Shown: positions 15,993 to 25,173, numbered from the stretch's first letter. The stretch is 64,000 nucleotides of DNA from Actinomadura latina NBRC 106108 (GCF_001552195.1 NZ_BCQS01000031.1:28648-92647), one strand, 5' to 3'. Notes: generated by a model from the letters alone, not told the origin. A program made the numbers and translations.

Positions 15993-16264
15993 CTGAACCC
16001 CCCACACGTGCCCGAGGTCGTCTGACACTCCGAGTCAGGCACGTGATGACCGCGCTGAAAAGGTCAAATGACATAAATGCGGAGAATCCCGCCGATTCCC
16101 GGGTTTCCCCGGAGCTCCTCACCGTCCGTCGCGGTGCCGTGCCGCAGCGGGATCGAACGTGCGTACGGCCTTGTACGGGCATTGGACGGGCCGTTGCGCC
16201 GGCCCCCGCCCGGGGGTCTGCTGGGGAGGACCCCGATCATGACAGGTGAAGGCGGCACCCGGCC
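15993..16264. promoter_or_regulatory. shared region between the two divergent STAND genes, with interrupted inverted repeat
   Basis: A 272-base gap from which both giant genes start. On the minus-strand leader, CACGTGC (16005-16011) plus CTGAC (16022-16026) pair with GTCAGGCACGTG (16034-16045), giving a 12-bp stem with a 10-base bulge; it ends about 12 bases before the WD40 gene's ATG. It could be an operator, since the WD40 protein has an HTH, or a leader hairpin. GGTCAA at 16062-16067 is a possible minus-strand -35 (TTGACC). The AT-richest part is 16059-16082. A direct GTACGG repeat lies near 16158-16174. No clear plus-strand promoter was found. Confidence 0.4.
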
Positions 16265-19200
16265 ATGACGAGAGACGACCCATTCGGCGGAGAGGCGATC
16301 GGCGGGGACGCCGGTCCCGGCGGCGCGGCGCGTCCGGCCCGGCGCCGGCCGGTGGACCAGGCGGCGGCGCACTTCCACAACCCGGTGCACGCCGACGGCG
16401 ACATCGTCGCCGGAGACAAGATCGTCCACCATGCGGCGGCCCGGTTCGCCCCGCCCGTCCGGCAGCTGCCCGCGGCGCCCCGCGACTTCGTCGGGCGGGA
16501 GCGGGAGCTCGCGGCGATGGACGCGGCGCTGGACGAGGTGACGGACGAGGCGACGGACGCGGCGACGGACGGGGCGCTCGGCTCGTCCGGCCGCCGCGGC
16601 TCGGCGACCGTGGTGCAGATCCACGGCATGGCCGGCGTCGGCAAGACGTCGCTGGTCCTGCACTGGGCCCACCGGAACGCGAGCCGTTTCGACGAGCACA
16701 TCTTCCTCGACCTGCACGGCCTGTCCAGGCGGAACGCGGCGACGCCCGCGCAGGCGCTGTTCTCGCTGCTCGGCGACCTCGGCCTGGCGGCCGGCGACAT
16801 CCCCGCCGACGAGGCCCGCCGCGCCGGGCTGTTCCGCTCCCTGGTCGCCGAGCGCCGCGTCCTCGTCGTGCTCGACAACGCCGCGGACGCCGGCCAGATC
16901 GTCCCGCTGGTGCCGGGCGGCCCCGGCTGCCTGGTCGTGGTGACCGGGCGCACCCGGCTGGAGGGCCTCGTCGCCCGGTTCGGCGCGGTCTCGATCCCCG
17001 TCGACCCGCTCACCACGGACGAGTCGTGCGAGCTCGTCGTGCGGCTGCTCGGCGGCGAGCGCGGCGCGCGGGAGCCGCAGGCGGTCGCCGACCTCGCCGA
17101 CTCGTGCGCGCGGCTGCCGCTCGCCATCCGCATCGCGACGGTCGGGCTCGCCGCGGGGTCGTTCGACTCGGTGGCCGCCGTGGTGGACGAGCTGACCTGC
17201 GGCGGCAGGCTCGACGTGCTCGCCCTCGACGGCGACGCGGGCCTCGCCATCCGGCCCGCCTTCGACCTGTCCTACGACGGCCTGGCCCCGGCCGAGCAGG
17301 GCGTCTTCCGGATGCTCGGCCTCCTGCACGGCTACGACTTCGGCGCCGGGAGCCTCGCCGCGCTGCTCGGCGTGCCGGTCCCGGAGGCCCGCCGGCTGCT
17401 GCGCGGCCTCGTCCGCCGGCACCTCGTCGAACCGGGGACCGTCGGCCGGTTCCGCCTCCACGAGCTGCTCAGCGAGTACGCGGCGGAGCGGCTCGCCCGC
17501 GAGGACGGCGCGGCGGCCGGCGCGGCGGCCCGGCGGCTGCTCGGCTGGTACCTGACCCGCGTCCGCGAGGCGGCGGCGGCGATCGCGCCGTCGGCGACCG
17601 GGCCCGCGCGCGGGACGGCGCCGCTCTCCCCGGGCACCGCCGAGCGGGCCCTCGGCTGGTTCGAGGCAGAGCGGGCCGCCGTGGTCGCGGTGGCGCGGCA
17701 GGCGGCCGAGCGCGGCGAGCCCGCGCTCGCCTGGCGGTTCGCCGACGCCCTGTTCCACCTGCTCAGGCGGGACAAGCACGGCGCCGACAACCTGGAGGTC
17801 CACCGGCTCGGCCTCGCCGCCGCGCGGGCCATGGGCGACCGGCACTCCGAGGCGCTGATGCTCGACCAGCTCGCCGTCGTGCACTGCGACCGCGGCAACC
17901 ACGCCGAGGCCGGCACGGAGGCGAAGGCCGCGTACGAGATCTTCACCGAGCTCGGCGACCACCGCATGGCGGGCTGGGCGCTCAACACGCGCTCGCGCGT
18001 GGAGCGGCTGTGCTGCCGCAACCAGGAGGCCCTCGAGTTCGGGGAGCACGCGCTGGAGATCCTCACCCGGGAGTGCGACCGGCACGGCGCCGGGCAGGCG
18101 CTGGAGCAGATCGCGCAGGCCCGCTGGAGGCTCGCGCACTACCGCACCGCGCTGCACTACGCGCGCGAGTCGCTGCGCGTGCACCGGGAGCTGCGGGGCG
18201 GCGCCGGGGAGGCCGACGCGCTGGAGATGATCTCCCGGATCCTGCGCCGCCTCGGCCACGTCGGCAAGGCCCTGCACTACGCGGGGCGGGCGCTCGCCGT
18301 CCGGGAGCGGCTCGGCGACCGGCGCGGGCAGGGCGAGGTCCTCGACGGCATGTCCCGCACGCTGCGGCGCAGCGGCCGGCTCGACGCGGCGCTCGGCCGC
18401 GCGGAGGACGCGCTGCGCATCCGCGAGGACATCGGCGACCTCACCGGCGTCGCCGCCAGCCTGATCAGCCGGGCGCGCGTCCTGGAGAACCTCGGCGACT
18501 GCCCGGCCGCCTTCGACGACGCCACCCGGGCCCTGCGGATCTGCCGGGAGTCCGGCGACCGGTACCGGGAGGCGGAGGCGCTGTGCACCATCGCCCAGTT
18601 CCACCACGACTCCGGGCAGTACGAGCTCGCCATCCGGCACGCGCGGCTCGCCCTGGCCATCAGGGAGCGGACCGGGGACGAGCACGGCGTGGCGTCGACG
18701 CTGAACCTCATCGCGCTGGTGGAGCGGCGGCTCGGCCGGCACGCCGACGCCCGCCGCGACGTCGAGCGGGCCCTCGCCCTCCAGTACAGGATGAAGGCCG
18801 GGTACGGCCTCGGCAGGACGCTGACCAACCTGGCCGAGATCGAGCGCAGCGCCGGCCGGTACGGCGAGGCGCTCGGCCACGCACTCGCCGCCCTCACCAG
18901 CCACGCCAGGGCCGGCGTCGGCGGCGGCGAGCGGATCGCCCAGGGCGCGAGCCTCGCCACCATCGCCAGGATCCAGTGCAGGATGGGCGACCACGGGGCG
19001 GCGCTGCGGCACGCCGGCGAGGCGCTGCGCCTCCAGCGGGAGACCGGCGACCGGCCCGGCCAGGGCGTCACCCTGGACGTCCTCGCCCGCCTCTGCATCC
19101 GCACGAGCCGCTACCGGGAGGCGGCCGGCCGCGCCGAGGAGTCGCTGCGGATCCGCCGGGAGATCGGCGACCGCCGCGGGGTCGCCGAGAGCATCGCCAA

Positions 19201-20782
19201 GCTCGCGCTCGTCCGCTGGCACCAGAGCCGCTACGACGAGGCCCTCACCCGCGCGCAGGAGGCCCTCGCGATCCAGCGGGAGATCGGCGACCTCGCGGGG
19301 GCCAGCGGCGCCCTGTACGTCCTCGCCCGCATCCACGCGCGGACCGCCCGCTACGCGCGGGCCCGGGACTGCGCCCAGGAGTCCCTGGAGATCTGCCGCC
19401 GGACCGGGGACCGGCACGGCGAGACCGACGACCTGCTCACGCTCGCGCACCTCGACCGCAGGCAGGCCCGGTACGGCCGGGCGCTGCGGACGGCCCTCGC
19501 CGTCCTGGAGGCCAAGCGGGAGATGGACGACCGGACGGGCGAGGCCGAGGCGCTCACCCTCATCGGGCGGCTGCACGGCGAGCTGGGCCGGCACGACGCG
19601 GCGCTCGCCCAGCTGGCCGAGGCCCTCCGGCTGCGGCGGGCGACCGGCGACCGCTACGGCGAGGCCGAGACGCTGGAGGCGATCGGGCAGGTCCGCCGCC
19701 GGCTGGCCCGGTACCCGGCGGCCCGGCGCGTCCTGAAGGAGGCGCTGCGCATCGAGCGGGAGATCGGCGACCTCGCCGCGGAGGGCCGCACCCGGACGCT
19801 GCTCGCGGAGGTCTGCGGCCACCAGGCCGCGTTCCGCGCCGCCGTCCGGCACGCCCGCAAGGCCATCGCGATCCTGCGGGAGATCGGCGACCTCGACGGC
19901 GAGAGCGCGGCCCGCGACAACCTCGCGCGCATCTGCTACTACATGGCCCGCTACCGCAAGGCGCTCCGGCACGCCGGCGCGGCGCTGCGCATCCGCACCG
20001 AGACCGACGACCGGCAGGGCCAGGCCCAGAGCCTGGACACGCTGTCGCGCAACCACCGCAGGCTCGGCCGCAACGAGGTCGCCGTCGGCCTCGCCGAGCG
20101 GTCGCTGGCCCTGTACCGGGAGATCGGCGACCGGCGCGGCGAGGCCGACAGCCTCGGCACCCTCGCGCACGCGCGGTGGCGGCTCGGCGACGAGCGGGCC
20201 GCGCTCGACGCGGGGCTGGCGGCGCTGCGGATCCACCGGGAGACCGCCGACCGGTACGGGGAGGGCGAGATCCTCGACCTGCTCGCCCGCGTCCACCGCA
20301 ACGCCGGGCGCTGCGCCGAGGCGCTCGGGCTCGTCACGCAGGCCCTCGCGCTGCGCCGCGAGATCGGCGACCGGCGCGGCGAGGGCGACAGCCTGAACAC
20401 CCTGTCGCGCCTGATGCGGCGGCTCGGGGAGACGGCCGAGGCGCTGGACCACGGCCGCCGGGCGCTCGGCATCCGGCACGAGATCGACGACCGCCGCGGC
20501 AGGGCCGACACCCTCGACAACCTCGCCCGCGTGCACCTCCTCGCCGGCGACCACGAGGAGGCCCTGCGGCACGCGTCCGGCGCGCTGGAGATCCAGGCCG
20601 GGATCGGCGACCGGTGGGGACGCGGCCGGAGCCTGCTGCTGCTCGGCGAGATCCGGCTCGCGCTCGGCCGGCCGGACCAGGCGCGGGCGCACCTGGCGCG
20701 GGCGGCGGCCGTCTGCGCGAAGACCGGCGACCGGGAGTCCGCGGACACCGCCCGCGACCTGCTGGCGGCCCTGCCCGGGTGA
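16265..20782 (+). CDS. NB-ARC (STAND) NTPase with a giant TPR array
   Basis: A 1505-residue protein. Residues 1-75 are low in recognisable domains but contain a short HADGDIVAGDKIVH element of a type seen near the N-terminus of other bacterial STAND proteins. The NB-ARC core has P-loop HGMAGVGKTSL near 119-129, Walker B RVLVVLDNAAD near 197, RLPLAIRIA as the GLPLA-like motif, and LHELLSEYA as the MHD-like segment. It resembles AfsR without its SARP DNA-binding domain. From about residue 520 to the end run about 24 TPR-like units of 40 residues with an ALxIxREIGDRxGEA consensus. NB-ARC proteins switch from ADP- to ATP-bound oligomers when the repeat sensor is engaged. No enzymatic effector domain is visible, so it may act by recruiting a partner. 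It diverges from the WD40-STAND gene. Confidence 0.9.
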   Translation: MTRDDPFGGEAIGGDAGPGGAARPARRRPVDQAAAHFHNPVHADGDIVAGDKIVHHAAARFAPPVRQLPAAPRDFVGRERELAAMDAALDEVTDEATDAATDGALGSSGRRGSATVVQIHGMAGVGKTSLVLHWAHRNASRFDEHIFLDLHGLSRRNAATPAQALFSLLGDLGLAAGDIPADEARRAGLFRSLVAERRVLVVLDNAADAGQIVPLVPGGPGCLVVVTGRTRLEGLVARFGAVSIPVDPLTTDESCELVVRLLGGERGAREPQAVADLADSCARLPLAIRIATVGLAAGSFDSVAAVVDELTCGGRLDVLALDGDAGLAIRPAFDLSYDGLAPAEQGVFRMLGLLHGYDFGAGSLAALLGVPVPEARRLLRGLVRRHLVEPGTVGRFRLHELLSEYAAERLAREDGAAAGAAARRLLGWYLTRVREAAAAIAPSATGPARGTAPLSPGTAERALGWFEAERAAVVAVARQAAERGEPALAWRFADALFHLLRRDKHGADNLEVHRLGLAAARAMGDRHSEALMLDQLAVVHCDRGNHAEAGTEAKAAYEIFTELGDHRMAGWALNTRSRVERLCCRNQEALEFGEHALEILTRECDRHGAGQALEQIAQARWRLAHYRTALHYARESLRVHRELRGGAGEADALEMISRILRRLGHVGKALHYAGRALAVRERLGDRRGQGEVLDGMSRTLRRSGRLDAALGRAEDALRIREDIGDLTGVAASLISRARVLENLGDCPAAFDDATRALRICRESGDRYREAEALCTIAQFHHDSGQYELAIRHARLALAIRERTGDEHGVASTLNLIALVERRLGRHADARRDVERALALQYRMKAGYGLGRTLTNLAEIERSAGRYGEALGHALAALTSHARAGVGGGERIAQGASLATIARIQCRMGDHGAALRHAGEALRLQRETGDRPGQGVTLDVLARLCIRTSRYREAAGRAEESLRIRREIGDRRGVAESIAKLALVRWHQSRYDEALTRAQEALAIQREIGDLAGASGALYVLARIHARTARYARARDCAQESLEICRRTGDRHGETDDLLTLAHLDRRQARYGRALRTALAVLEAKREMDDRTGEAEALTLIGRLHGELGRHDAALAQLAEALRLRRATGDRYGEAETLEAIGQVRRRLARYPAARRVLKEALRIEREIGDLAAEGRTRTLLAEVCGHQAAFRAAVRHARKAIAILREIGDLDGESAARDNLARICYYMARYRKALRHAGAALRIRTETDDRQGQAQSLDTLSRNHRRLGRNEVAVGLAERSLALYREIGDRRGEADSLGTLAHARWRLGDERAALDAGLAALRIHRETADRYGEGEILDLLARVHRNAGRCAEALGLVTQALALRREIGDRRGEGDSLNTLSRLMRRLGETAEALDHGRRALGIRHEIDDRRGRADTLDNLARVHLLAGDHEEALRHASGALEIQAGIGDRWGRGRSLLLLGEIRLALGRPDQARAHLARAAAVCAKTGDRESADTARDLLAALPG
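17829..20775 (+). repeat. tandem 120-bp coding repeats (TPR array)
   Basis: Within the NB-ARC gene a motif encoding (I/T)GDRxGEA recurs every 120 bases. Anchors near 18429, 18549, 19155, 19275, 19395 and on to 20715 keep strict register. I count 25 anchors and about 24 complete units. The DNA GGGAGATCGGCGACC is nearly invariant in many central units, showing recent or homogenised duplication. Units near 18789 and 18909 have lost the GDR anchor, and the latter carries a two-codon insertion. Confidence 0.88.
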
Positions 20783-20916
20783 GGGCGGCCGGGGCGGCGG
20801 GCGCGTAGGATCCGGAGTGCAGGCGTTCTGTCGGTGGGGTCTCCTACGGTCGGGGGCGACGGGGCCCGTCGGCCGGGCCGACGGAGCGATGCCGCCGAGC
20901 AGAGGTGACCACCACC

Positions 20917-21894
20917 ATGGCGAACAGCACGATCGAATCAGACCGCGACTTCCAGGAACTCGCCGATCCGTACCGGCGGGAGCTGCTGGCGCACTGCTAC
21001 CGGATGCTCGGGTCCATCCACGACGCCGAGGACCTGGTGCAGGAGACCTTCCTGCGGGCCTGGCGCTCGTACGGCGACTTCGAGGGCCGGTCGTCGCTGC
21101 GGACGTGGCTGTACCGGATCGCGACGAACGCGTGCCTCACCGCGATCGACCAGCGCGGCAGGCGGCCGATGCCGTCGGGCCTCGGCGCGCCGAGCGACGA
21201 GCCGGAGCGGCCCGTGGTGGCCTCGCCGGAGGTGCCGTGGCTGGAGCCGGCCCCCGACCCGGTGCTCGGCGCCGACGCCGCCGACCCGGCCACGATCGTC
21301 GCGGCCCGGGAGAGCACCCGGCTGGCGTTCGTCGCGGCGCTGCAGCACCTGCCCGCCAAGCAGCGGGTCGTGCTGATCCTGCGGGACGTCCTGAAGTGGC
21401 GGGCCGCCGAGGTCGCCGAACTGCTCGGCACCTCGACGGCGGCGGTCAACAGCGCGCTGCAGCGGGCGCGGGCCCAGCTGGAGCGGGACGCGCCCCTGCG
21501 GGACGAACTGGTCGAGCCGACCGACCCGGATCAGCGCGAGCTGCTGGAGCAGTACGCGAAGGCGTTCGAGGACGCCGACATCACCGGGCTCATCGAGCTG
21601 TTCAAGAAGGACGTCGTCTGGGAGATGCCGCCGTTCCCCGAGTGGTTCGTCGGCGCCGACGCCGTCGTCCGGCTCATCCTCGCCCAGTGCGGGCCCGCGC
21701 CGGGCGACATCCGGATGGTCCCGGCGGCCGCCAACGGGCAGCCGGCGTTCGGGCTCTACATGCGGGACGAGGAGGGCGTGCACCGCGCCTACCAGCTGCA
21801 GGTCCTGAGCGTCACGGGGGACGGCGTCGCGCACGTCTCGGCGTTCTTCGACACGAGCCTGTTCCCGCTGTTCGGGCTGGCCGGGCACCTCTGA
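20917..21894 (+). CDS. ECF sigma factor with C-terminal SnoaL-like domain
   Basis: About 325 residues. Region 2 contains YRMLGSIHDAEDLVQETFLR and the WLYRIATNACL helix; region 4 contains LPAKQRVVLILRDVLKWRA and the TSTAAVNSALQRARAQL helix-turn-helix. About 120 further residues form an NTF2/SnoaL-like domain with EMPPFPEWFVG. This architecture is that of the SigJ/SigG-like ECF groups, where the SnoaL domain modulates activity in place of a separate anti-sigma factor. The ATG at 20917 is preferred because GAGGTG is correctly placed; a GTG at 20905 is possible. A TAGGAT element near 20806-20811 may be part of its promoter. No anti-sigma gene is adjacent. It lies 106 bases upstream of the pca operon, but no shared transcription can be read. 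Confidence 0.9.
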   Translation: MANSTIESDRDFQELADPYRRELLAHCYRMLGSIHDAEDLVQETFLRAWRSYGDFEGRSSLRTWLYRIATNACLTAIDQRGRRPMPSGLGAPSDEPERPVVASPEVPWLEPAPDPVLGADAADPATIVAARESTRLAFVAALQHLPAKQRVVLILRDVLKWRAAEVAELLGTSTAAVNSALQRARAQLERDAPLRDELVEPTDPDQRELLEQYAKAFEDADITGLIELFKKDVVWEMPPFPEWFVGADAVVRLILAQCGPAPGDIRMVPAAANGQPAFGLYMRDEEGVHRAYQLQVLSVTGDGVAHVSAFFDTSLFPLFGLAGHL

Positions 21895-22000
21895 CCGTCC
21901 TCCCGGTTTTCCACTGGACGGAAAGTCGCCTTCGATCCGCCGGGCACGGCTGCCAGGGTGGTGGGGAGTGTCCGCAGACGTGGGAATGAGGGAAGAGCGC

Positions 22001-22666
22001 ATGACGCACCCCCCGTACCTGTACCCGGGCTACAAGAGCACCGTGCTCAGGGCTCCGGCGCAGGAACTGATCATGCCGAAGCTCGGCCCGGACAGCGTCG
22101 AGCTGACCTCGCCGGTCTTCGGCCATCAGGAGCTCGGCCGGCTGGACGAGGACCTCACCGTCCAGCACTCCGGGGAGCCGCAGGGGCAGCGGATCATCGT
22201 GACCGGGCGGGTGCTGGACGGCGGCGGCCGGCCGGTGCGGGGCGCGCTCGTGGAGGTCTGGCAGGCGAACGCGGCCGGCCGGTACAACCACCTCGGCGAC
22301 ATCCACCCGGCGCCGCTCGACCCGAACTTCACCGGCGCCGGACGCTGCCTCACCGGCGACGACGGCCGCTACCGGTTCATCACGATCAAGCCGGGCGCCT
22401 ACCCGTGGGGCAACCACTACAACGCGTGGCGGCCCGCGCACATCCACTTCTCGGTGTTCGGCACCGCGTTCACCCAGCGGCTCGTCACCCAGATGTACTT
22501 CCCCGGCGACCCGCTGTTCGCGTTCGACCCGATCTTCCAGTCGATCCCGGACGAGAGGGACCGCGAGAAGCTGATCTCCCGGTTCGACATGGACACCACC
22601 AAGCCGGAATGGGCGCTCGGCTACCAGTGGGACATCGTTCTCGGCGACACCCCGATGGAGACCTGA
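22001..22666 (+). CDS. pcaH: protocatechuate 3,4-dioxygenase beta subunit
   Basis: A 221-residue intradiol dioxygenase beta chain. The iron ligands are visible: one Tyr in WQANAAGRYNH and the second Tyr plus two His in NHYNAWRPAHIHFSVFG. With the alpha subunit it cleaves protocatechuate to 3-carboxy-cis,cis-muconate using non-haem Fe(III). The start at 22001 (ATGACGCAC) is chosen because the conserved N-terminus (YLYPGYKSTVLRAP) follows directly; an upstream GTG at 21968 is less likely. Its stop overlaps the pcaG start as ATGA. It is the first gene of the aromatic operon. Confidence 0.95.
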   Translation: MTHPPYLYPGYKSTVLRAPAQELIMPKLGPDSVELTSPVFGHQELGRLDEDLTVQHSGEPQGQRIIVTGRVLDGGGRPVRGALVEVWQANAAGRYNHLGDIHPAPLDPNFTGAGRCLTGDDGRYRFITIKPGAYPWGNHYNAWRPAHIHFSVFGTAFTQRLVTQMYFPGDPLFAFDPIFQSIPDERDREKLISRFDMDTTKPEWALGYQWDIVLGDTPMET

Positions 22667-23229
22667 TGAGCACTCCCTCACCCGCCCCGTCACCTGCTAC
22701 GCCGTCCCAGACGGTCGGCCCGTTCTTCGGCTACGCGCTGCCGTACGCCGCCGGCCCGGAGGTCGTCCCGCCGTGGCGGCCGGACGCGATCGAGGTGCGC
22801 GGCCGGGTCCTGGACGGCGCCGGCGAGCCGGTGCCGGACGCCCTGCTGGAGATCTGGCAGCCCGACGGGGACGGCGAGATCGCGCGGCGTCCCGGCGGGC
22901 GCGTCCGGGCCGGGCACGGGTTCTCCGGATTCGGCCGGTGCGGCACCGACGCGGACGGCGGCTACTGGTTCAGCACGGTCAAGCCCGGCGCGGCCGGCGG
23001 CGGCGCCCCCTACATCGCCGTGCTCGTCTTCGCCCGCGGCCTGCTCAAGCCCGTCTTCACCCGGCTGTACTTCCCCGAGGACGAGGCCGCGCACGCCGCC
23101 GACCCGCTGCTCGCGGAGGTCCCGGCCGCGCGGCGCGGGACGCTGATCGCCGAGCGCGAGGGCGAGCGCGGGTACCGGTTCGACGTCCGGCTGCAGGGGG
23201 AGGGGGAGACGGTCTTCCTTGCCTTCTGA
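22666..23229 (+). CDS. pcaG: protocatechuate 3,4-dioxygenase alpha subunit
   Basis: A 187-residue alpha chain with SQTVGPFFGYALPY at the N-terminus, EIWQPDGDGEI, GFGRCGTDADGGYWF and the C-terminal LYFPEDEAAHAADPLL segment. It lacks the Tyr/His iron ligands, as expected for this subunit, and contributes to the active-site pocket. ATG overlaps the pcaH stop; the pcaB start lies inside its last codons. It works only as the alpha-beta complex. Confidence 0.95.
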   Translation: MSTPSPAPSPATPSQTVGPFFGYALPYAAGPEVVPPWRPDAIEVRGRVLDGAGEPVPDALLEIWQPDGDGEIARRPGGRVRAGHGFSGFGRCGTDADGGYWFSTVKPGAAGGGAPYIAVLVFARGLLKPVFTRLYFPEDEAAHAADPLLAEVPAARRGTLIAEREGERGYRFDVRLQGEGETVFLAF

Positions 23230-24394
23230 CGAGCCGAGCCCGGACGCGGGCCTGCTGTCCCCCGTCCGGGCGGGGACGGAGGCGGAGGCCGCCACGAGCG
23301 ACCTCGCCTACCTGACCGCGATGCTGGACGCCGAGGCGGCGCTCGCCCGCGCGCAGGCCCGCCTCGGCATCGTGCCCGCGGCGGCGGCCGAGGCGATCGC
23401 GGCCGCCGCGGACGCCGGCCGGTTCGACCTCGCCGCGGTCGCCCGCCGGGCCCGCGGCTCCGGCAACCCCGTCGTGCCGCTGGTCGCCGACCTGCGCGGC
23501 CTCGCCGGAGACGCCGGCGAGCACGTGCACAAGGGCGCCACCAGCCAGGACATCGCCGACACCGGCGCCATGCTCGTCGCGGCCCGGACCAGGCGCGGCG
23601 TCCTCGCCCATCTCGACCGGGCCCTGGACGCGCTGGCCGGGCTCGCGGCGCGGTACCGCGACACCCCGATGGCGGCCCGCACCCTGGGCCGGCAGGCGCT
23701 GCCGACCACGTTCGGCGCCAAGGCCGCGAACTGGCTGCTGGGCTGCCTGGAGGCCCGCGACGGCCTGGCCGCGGTGCCGCTGCCCGTCCAGCTCGGCGGC
23801 CCCGCCGGGACCCTGGACGCCTTCGGCGACCGGGCGCTCGACCTCGTCGCCGCCTACGCGGAGGAGACGGGGCTGGAGCGTCCGGTCCTGCCCTGGCACA
23901 CCCGCCGCGCGCCCGTCGCGAGGCTGGCGGCGGCGCTGGCGGTGACCGCCGGCGCCCTCGGCAAGATCGCCACCGACGTGTGGCTGCTGTCTCAGAGCGA
24001 GGTCGGCGAGGTCGCCGAGGCGGCGGGCGCCGGCCGGGGCGGCTCGTCGTCGATGCCGCACAAGCGCAACCCCGCGCTGTCCACCCTGATCCGCTCGGCC
24101 GCGCTGCAGGTCCCGGCGCAGGCCCAGGTGGTCTTCGCCGCGCAGGCCGCGCCGCATGAGCGGCCGGCGGGGGAGTGGCACGCCGAGTGGCAGCCGCTGC
24201 GCGAATGCCTGCGCCTCACCGGCGGCGCCGCCGAGACGGCCGCCGAGCTGCTGGCCGGCCTGGAGGTGTCCACCGAGCTGATGCAGGCCGACCTCGACGA
24301 CCTGCTGGACATGCTCGGCGACGACCCCGGGCCCGGCAACGCCGCCGTCCTCGTGGATCAGGCCCTCGACGCCTACCGGGGGAGCCGCCCGTGA
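23219..24394 (+). CDS. pcaB: 3-carboxy-cis,cis-muconate cycloisomerase
   Basis: About 391 residues of the fumarase/aspartase superfamily, with HKGATSQDIADT near 100 and the signature GSSSMPHKRNPAL near 277. It converts 3-carboxy-cis,cis-muconate to 4-carboxymuconolactone. The start appears to be TTG at 23219, overlapping the pcaG stop by 11 bases, with GGGGGAG about ten bases upstream. No ATG or GTG precedes the conserved LLSPVRAGTEAE region, so the TTG is the best choice. At 391 residues it is shorter than the common 450-residue form, ending after the third helical bundle. It is coupled to pcaD by GTGA. Confidence 0.92.
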   Translation: MPSDEPSPDAGLLSPVRAGTEAEAATSDLAYLTAMLDAEAALARAQARLGIVPAAAAEAIAAAADAGRFDLAAVARRARGSGNPVVPLVADLRGLAGDAGEHVHKGATSQDIADTGAMLVAARTRRGVLAHLDRALDALAGLAARYRDTPMAARTLGRQALPTTFGAKAANWLLGCLEARDGLAAVPLPVQLGGPAGTLDAFGDRALDLVAAYAEETGLERPVLPWHTRRAPVARLAAALAVTAGALGKIATDVWLLSQSEVGEVAEAAGAGRGGSSSMPHKRNPALSTLIRSAALQVPAQAQVVFAAQAAPHERPAGEWHAEWQPLRECLRLTGGAAETAAELLAGLEVSTELMQADLDDLLDMLGDDPGPGNAAVLVDQALDAYRGSRP

Positions 24395-25173
24395 CGCGGA
24401 CGCGGACCACGCCGCAGTACCGCCTGGACGGCCCCGAGGGCGCGCCGGTCGTCGTCCTCGGCCCGTCCCTCGGCACGTCCATGGACCTGTGGCTGCCGCA
24501 GCTGCCCGCGCTGGCCCGCGGCTGGCGCGTCCTGCGCTACGACCTGCCCGGCCACGGCGGCGCACCCGCGCCGGACGGGCCCTTCACCGTCGGCGACCTC
24601 GCCGGCGGCGTCATCGCCCTGCTGGACGATCTCGGCGTCGGACGGGCCGCCTACGCCGGCGTGTCGCTCGGCGGCGCCATCGGCACCGCGCTCGCGCTCC
24701 GCGCCCCGGACCGCGTCGGCAGCCTGATCCTGTGCTGCACGTCCGCCCGCTTCGGCGACCCGGGGCCGTGGCGGGAGCGGGCCGCGCTCGTCCGCCGCGA
24801 GGGCGTCGGCCCGGTGGCCGGCTCGGCCGCCGGACGCTGGTTCACCCCCGCCTTCGCGCACGCGGACGCGTACGTGGCGATGCTCCGCGCGACCGCCCCC
24901 GGGGGCTACGCGGCCTGCTGCGACGCCCTCGCCGGGTTCGACGCCACCGGGCGGCTCGGCGAGATCACCGCGCCCACCCTGGTGATCGCCGGCGCGCAGG
25001 ACGGCCCCACGCCGCCGCGGGGCCACGCCGACCGGCTGGCGGCCGGCATCCCCGGCGCCCGGCTGACCGTCATCGAGGGCGCCGGTCACCTGGCCAACGC
25101 CGAACGGCCCGTCGCCGTCACCAGGGAGATCACCGCGCACCTCGACCGGACCTGGAAGGGACACGACCGATGA
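24391..25173 (+). CDS. pcaD: 3-oxoadipate enol-lactonase
   Basis: A 260-residue alpha/beta hydrolase. The nucleophile elbow is GVSLGG, the oxyanion region LGPSLGTSMDLW, and the catalytic His lies in EGAGHLANAE near the C-terminus. It hydrolyses 3-oxoadipate enol-lactone to 3-oxoadipate. The GTG at 24391 overlaps the pcaB stop. In many actinomycetes pcaD is fused to pcaC as pcaL; here they are separate genes overlapping by four bases (ATGA), an unfused arrangement. Confidence 0.92.
   Translation: MTRTRTTPQYRLDGPEGAPVVVLGPSLGTSMDLWLPQLPALARGWRVLRYDLPGHGGAPAPDGPFTVGDLAGGVIALLDDLGVGRAAYAGVSLGGAIGTALALRAPDRVGSLILCCTSARFGDPGPWRERAALVRREGVGPVAGSAAGRWFTPAFAHADAYVAMLRATAPGGYAACCDALAGFDATGRLGEITAPTLVIAGAQDGPTPPRGHADRLAAGIPGARLTVIEGAGHLANAERPVAVTREITAHLDRTWKGHDR

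Noticed and set aside
11493..16025. 1510-codon open frame antisense to the WD40-STAND gene
   Set aside because: It encodes Arg/Gly/Pro-rich low-complexity protein with no domain motifs; such long antisense frames arise from extreme third-position GC. The minus strand carries clear Walker and WD40 motifs.
16064..20692. 1542-codon open frame antisense to the NB-ARC/TPR gene
   Set aside because: Its repeats are the antisense shadow of the 120-bp TPR units, with no motif of its own.
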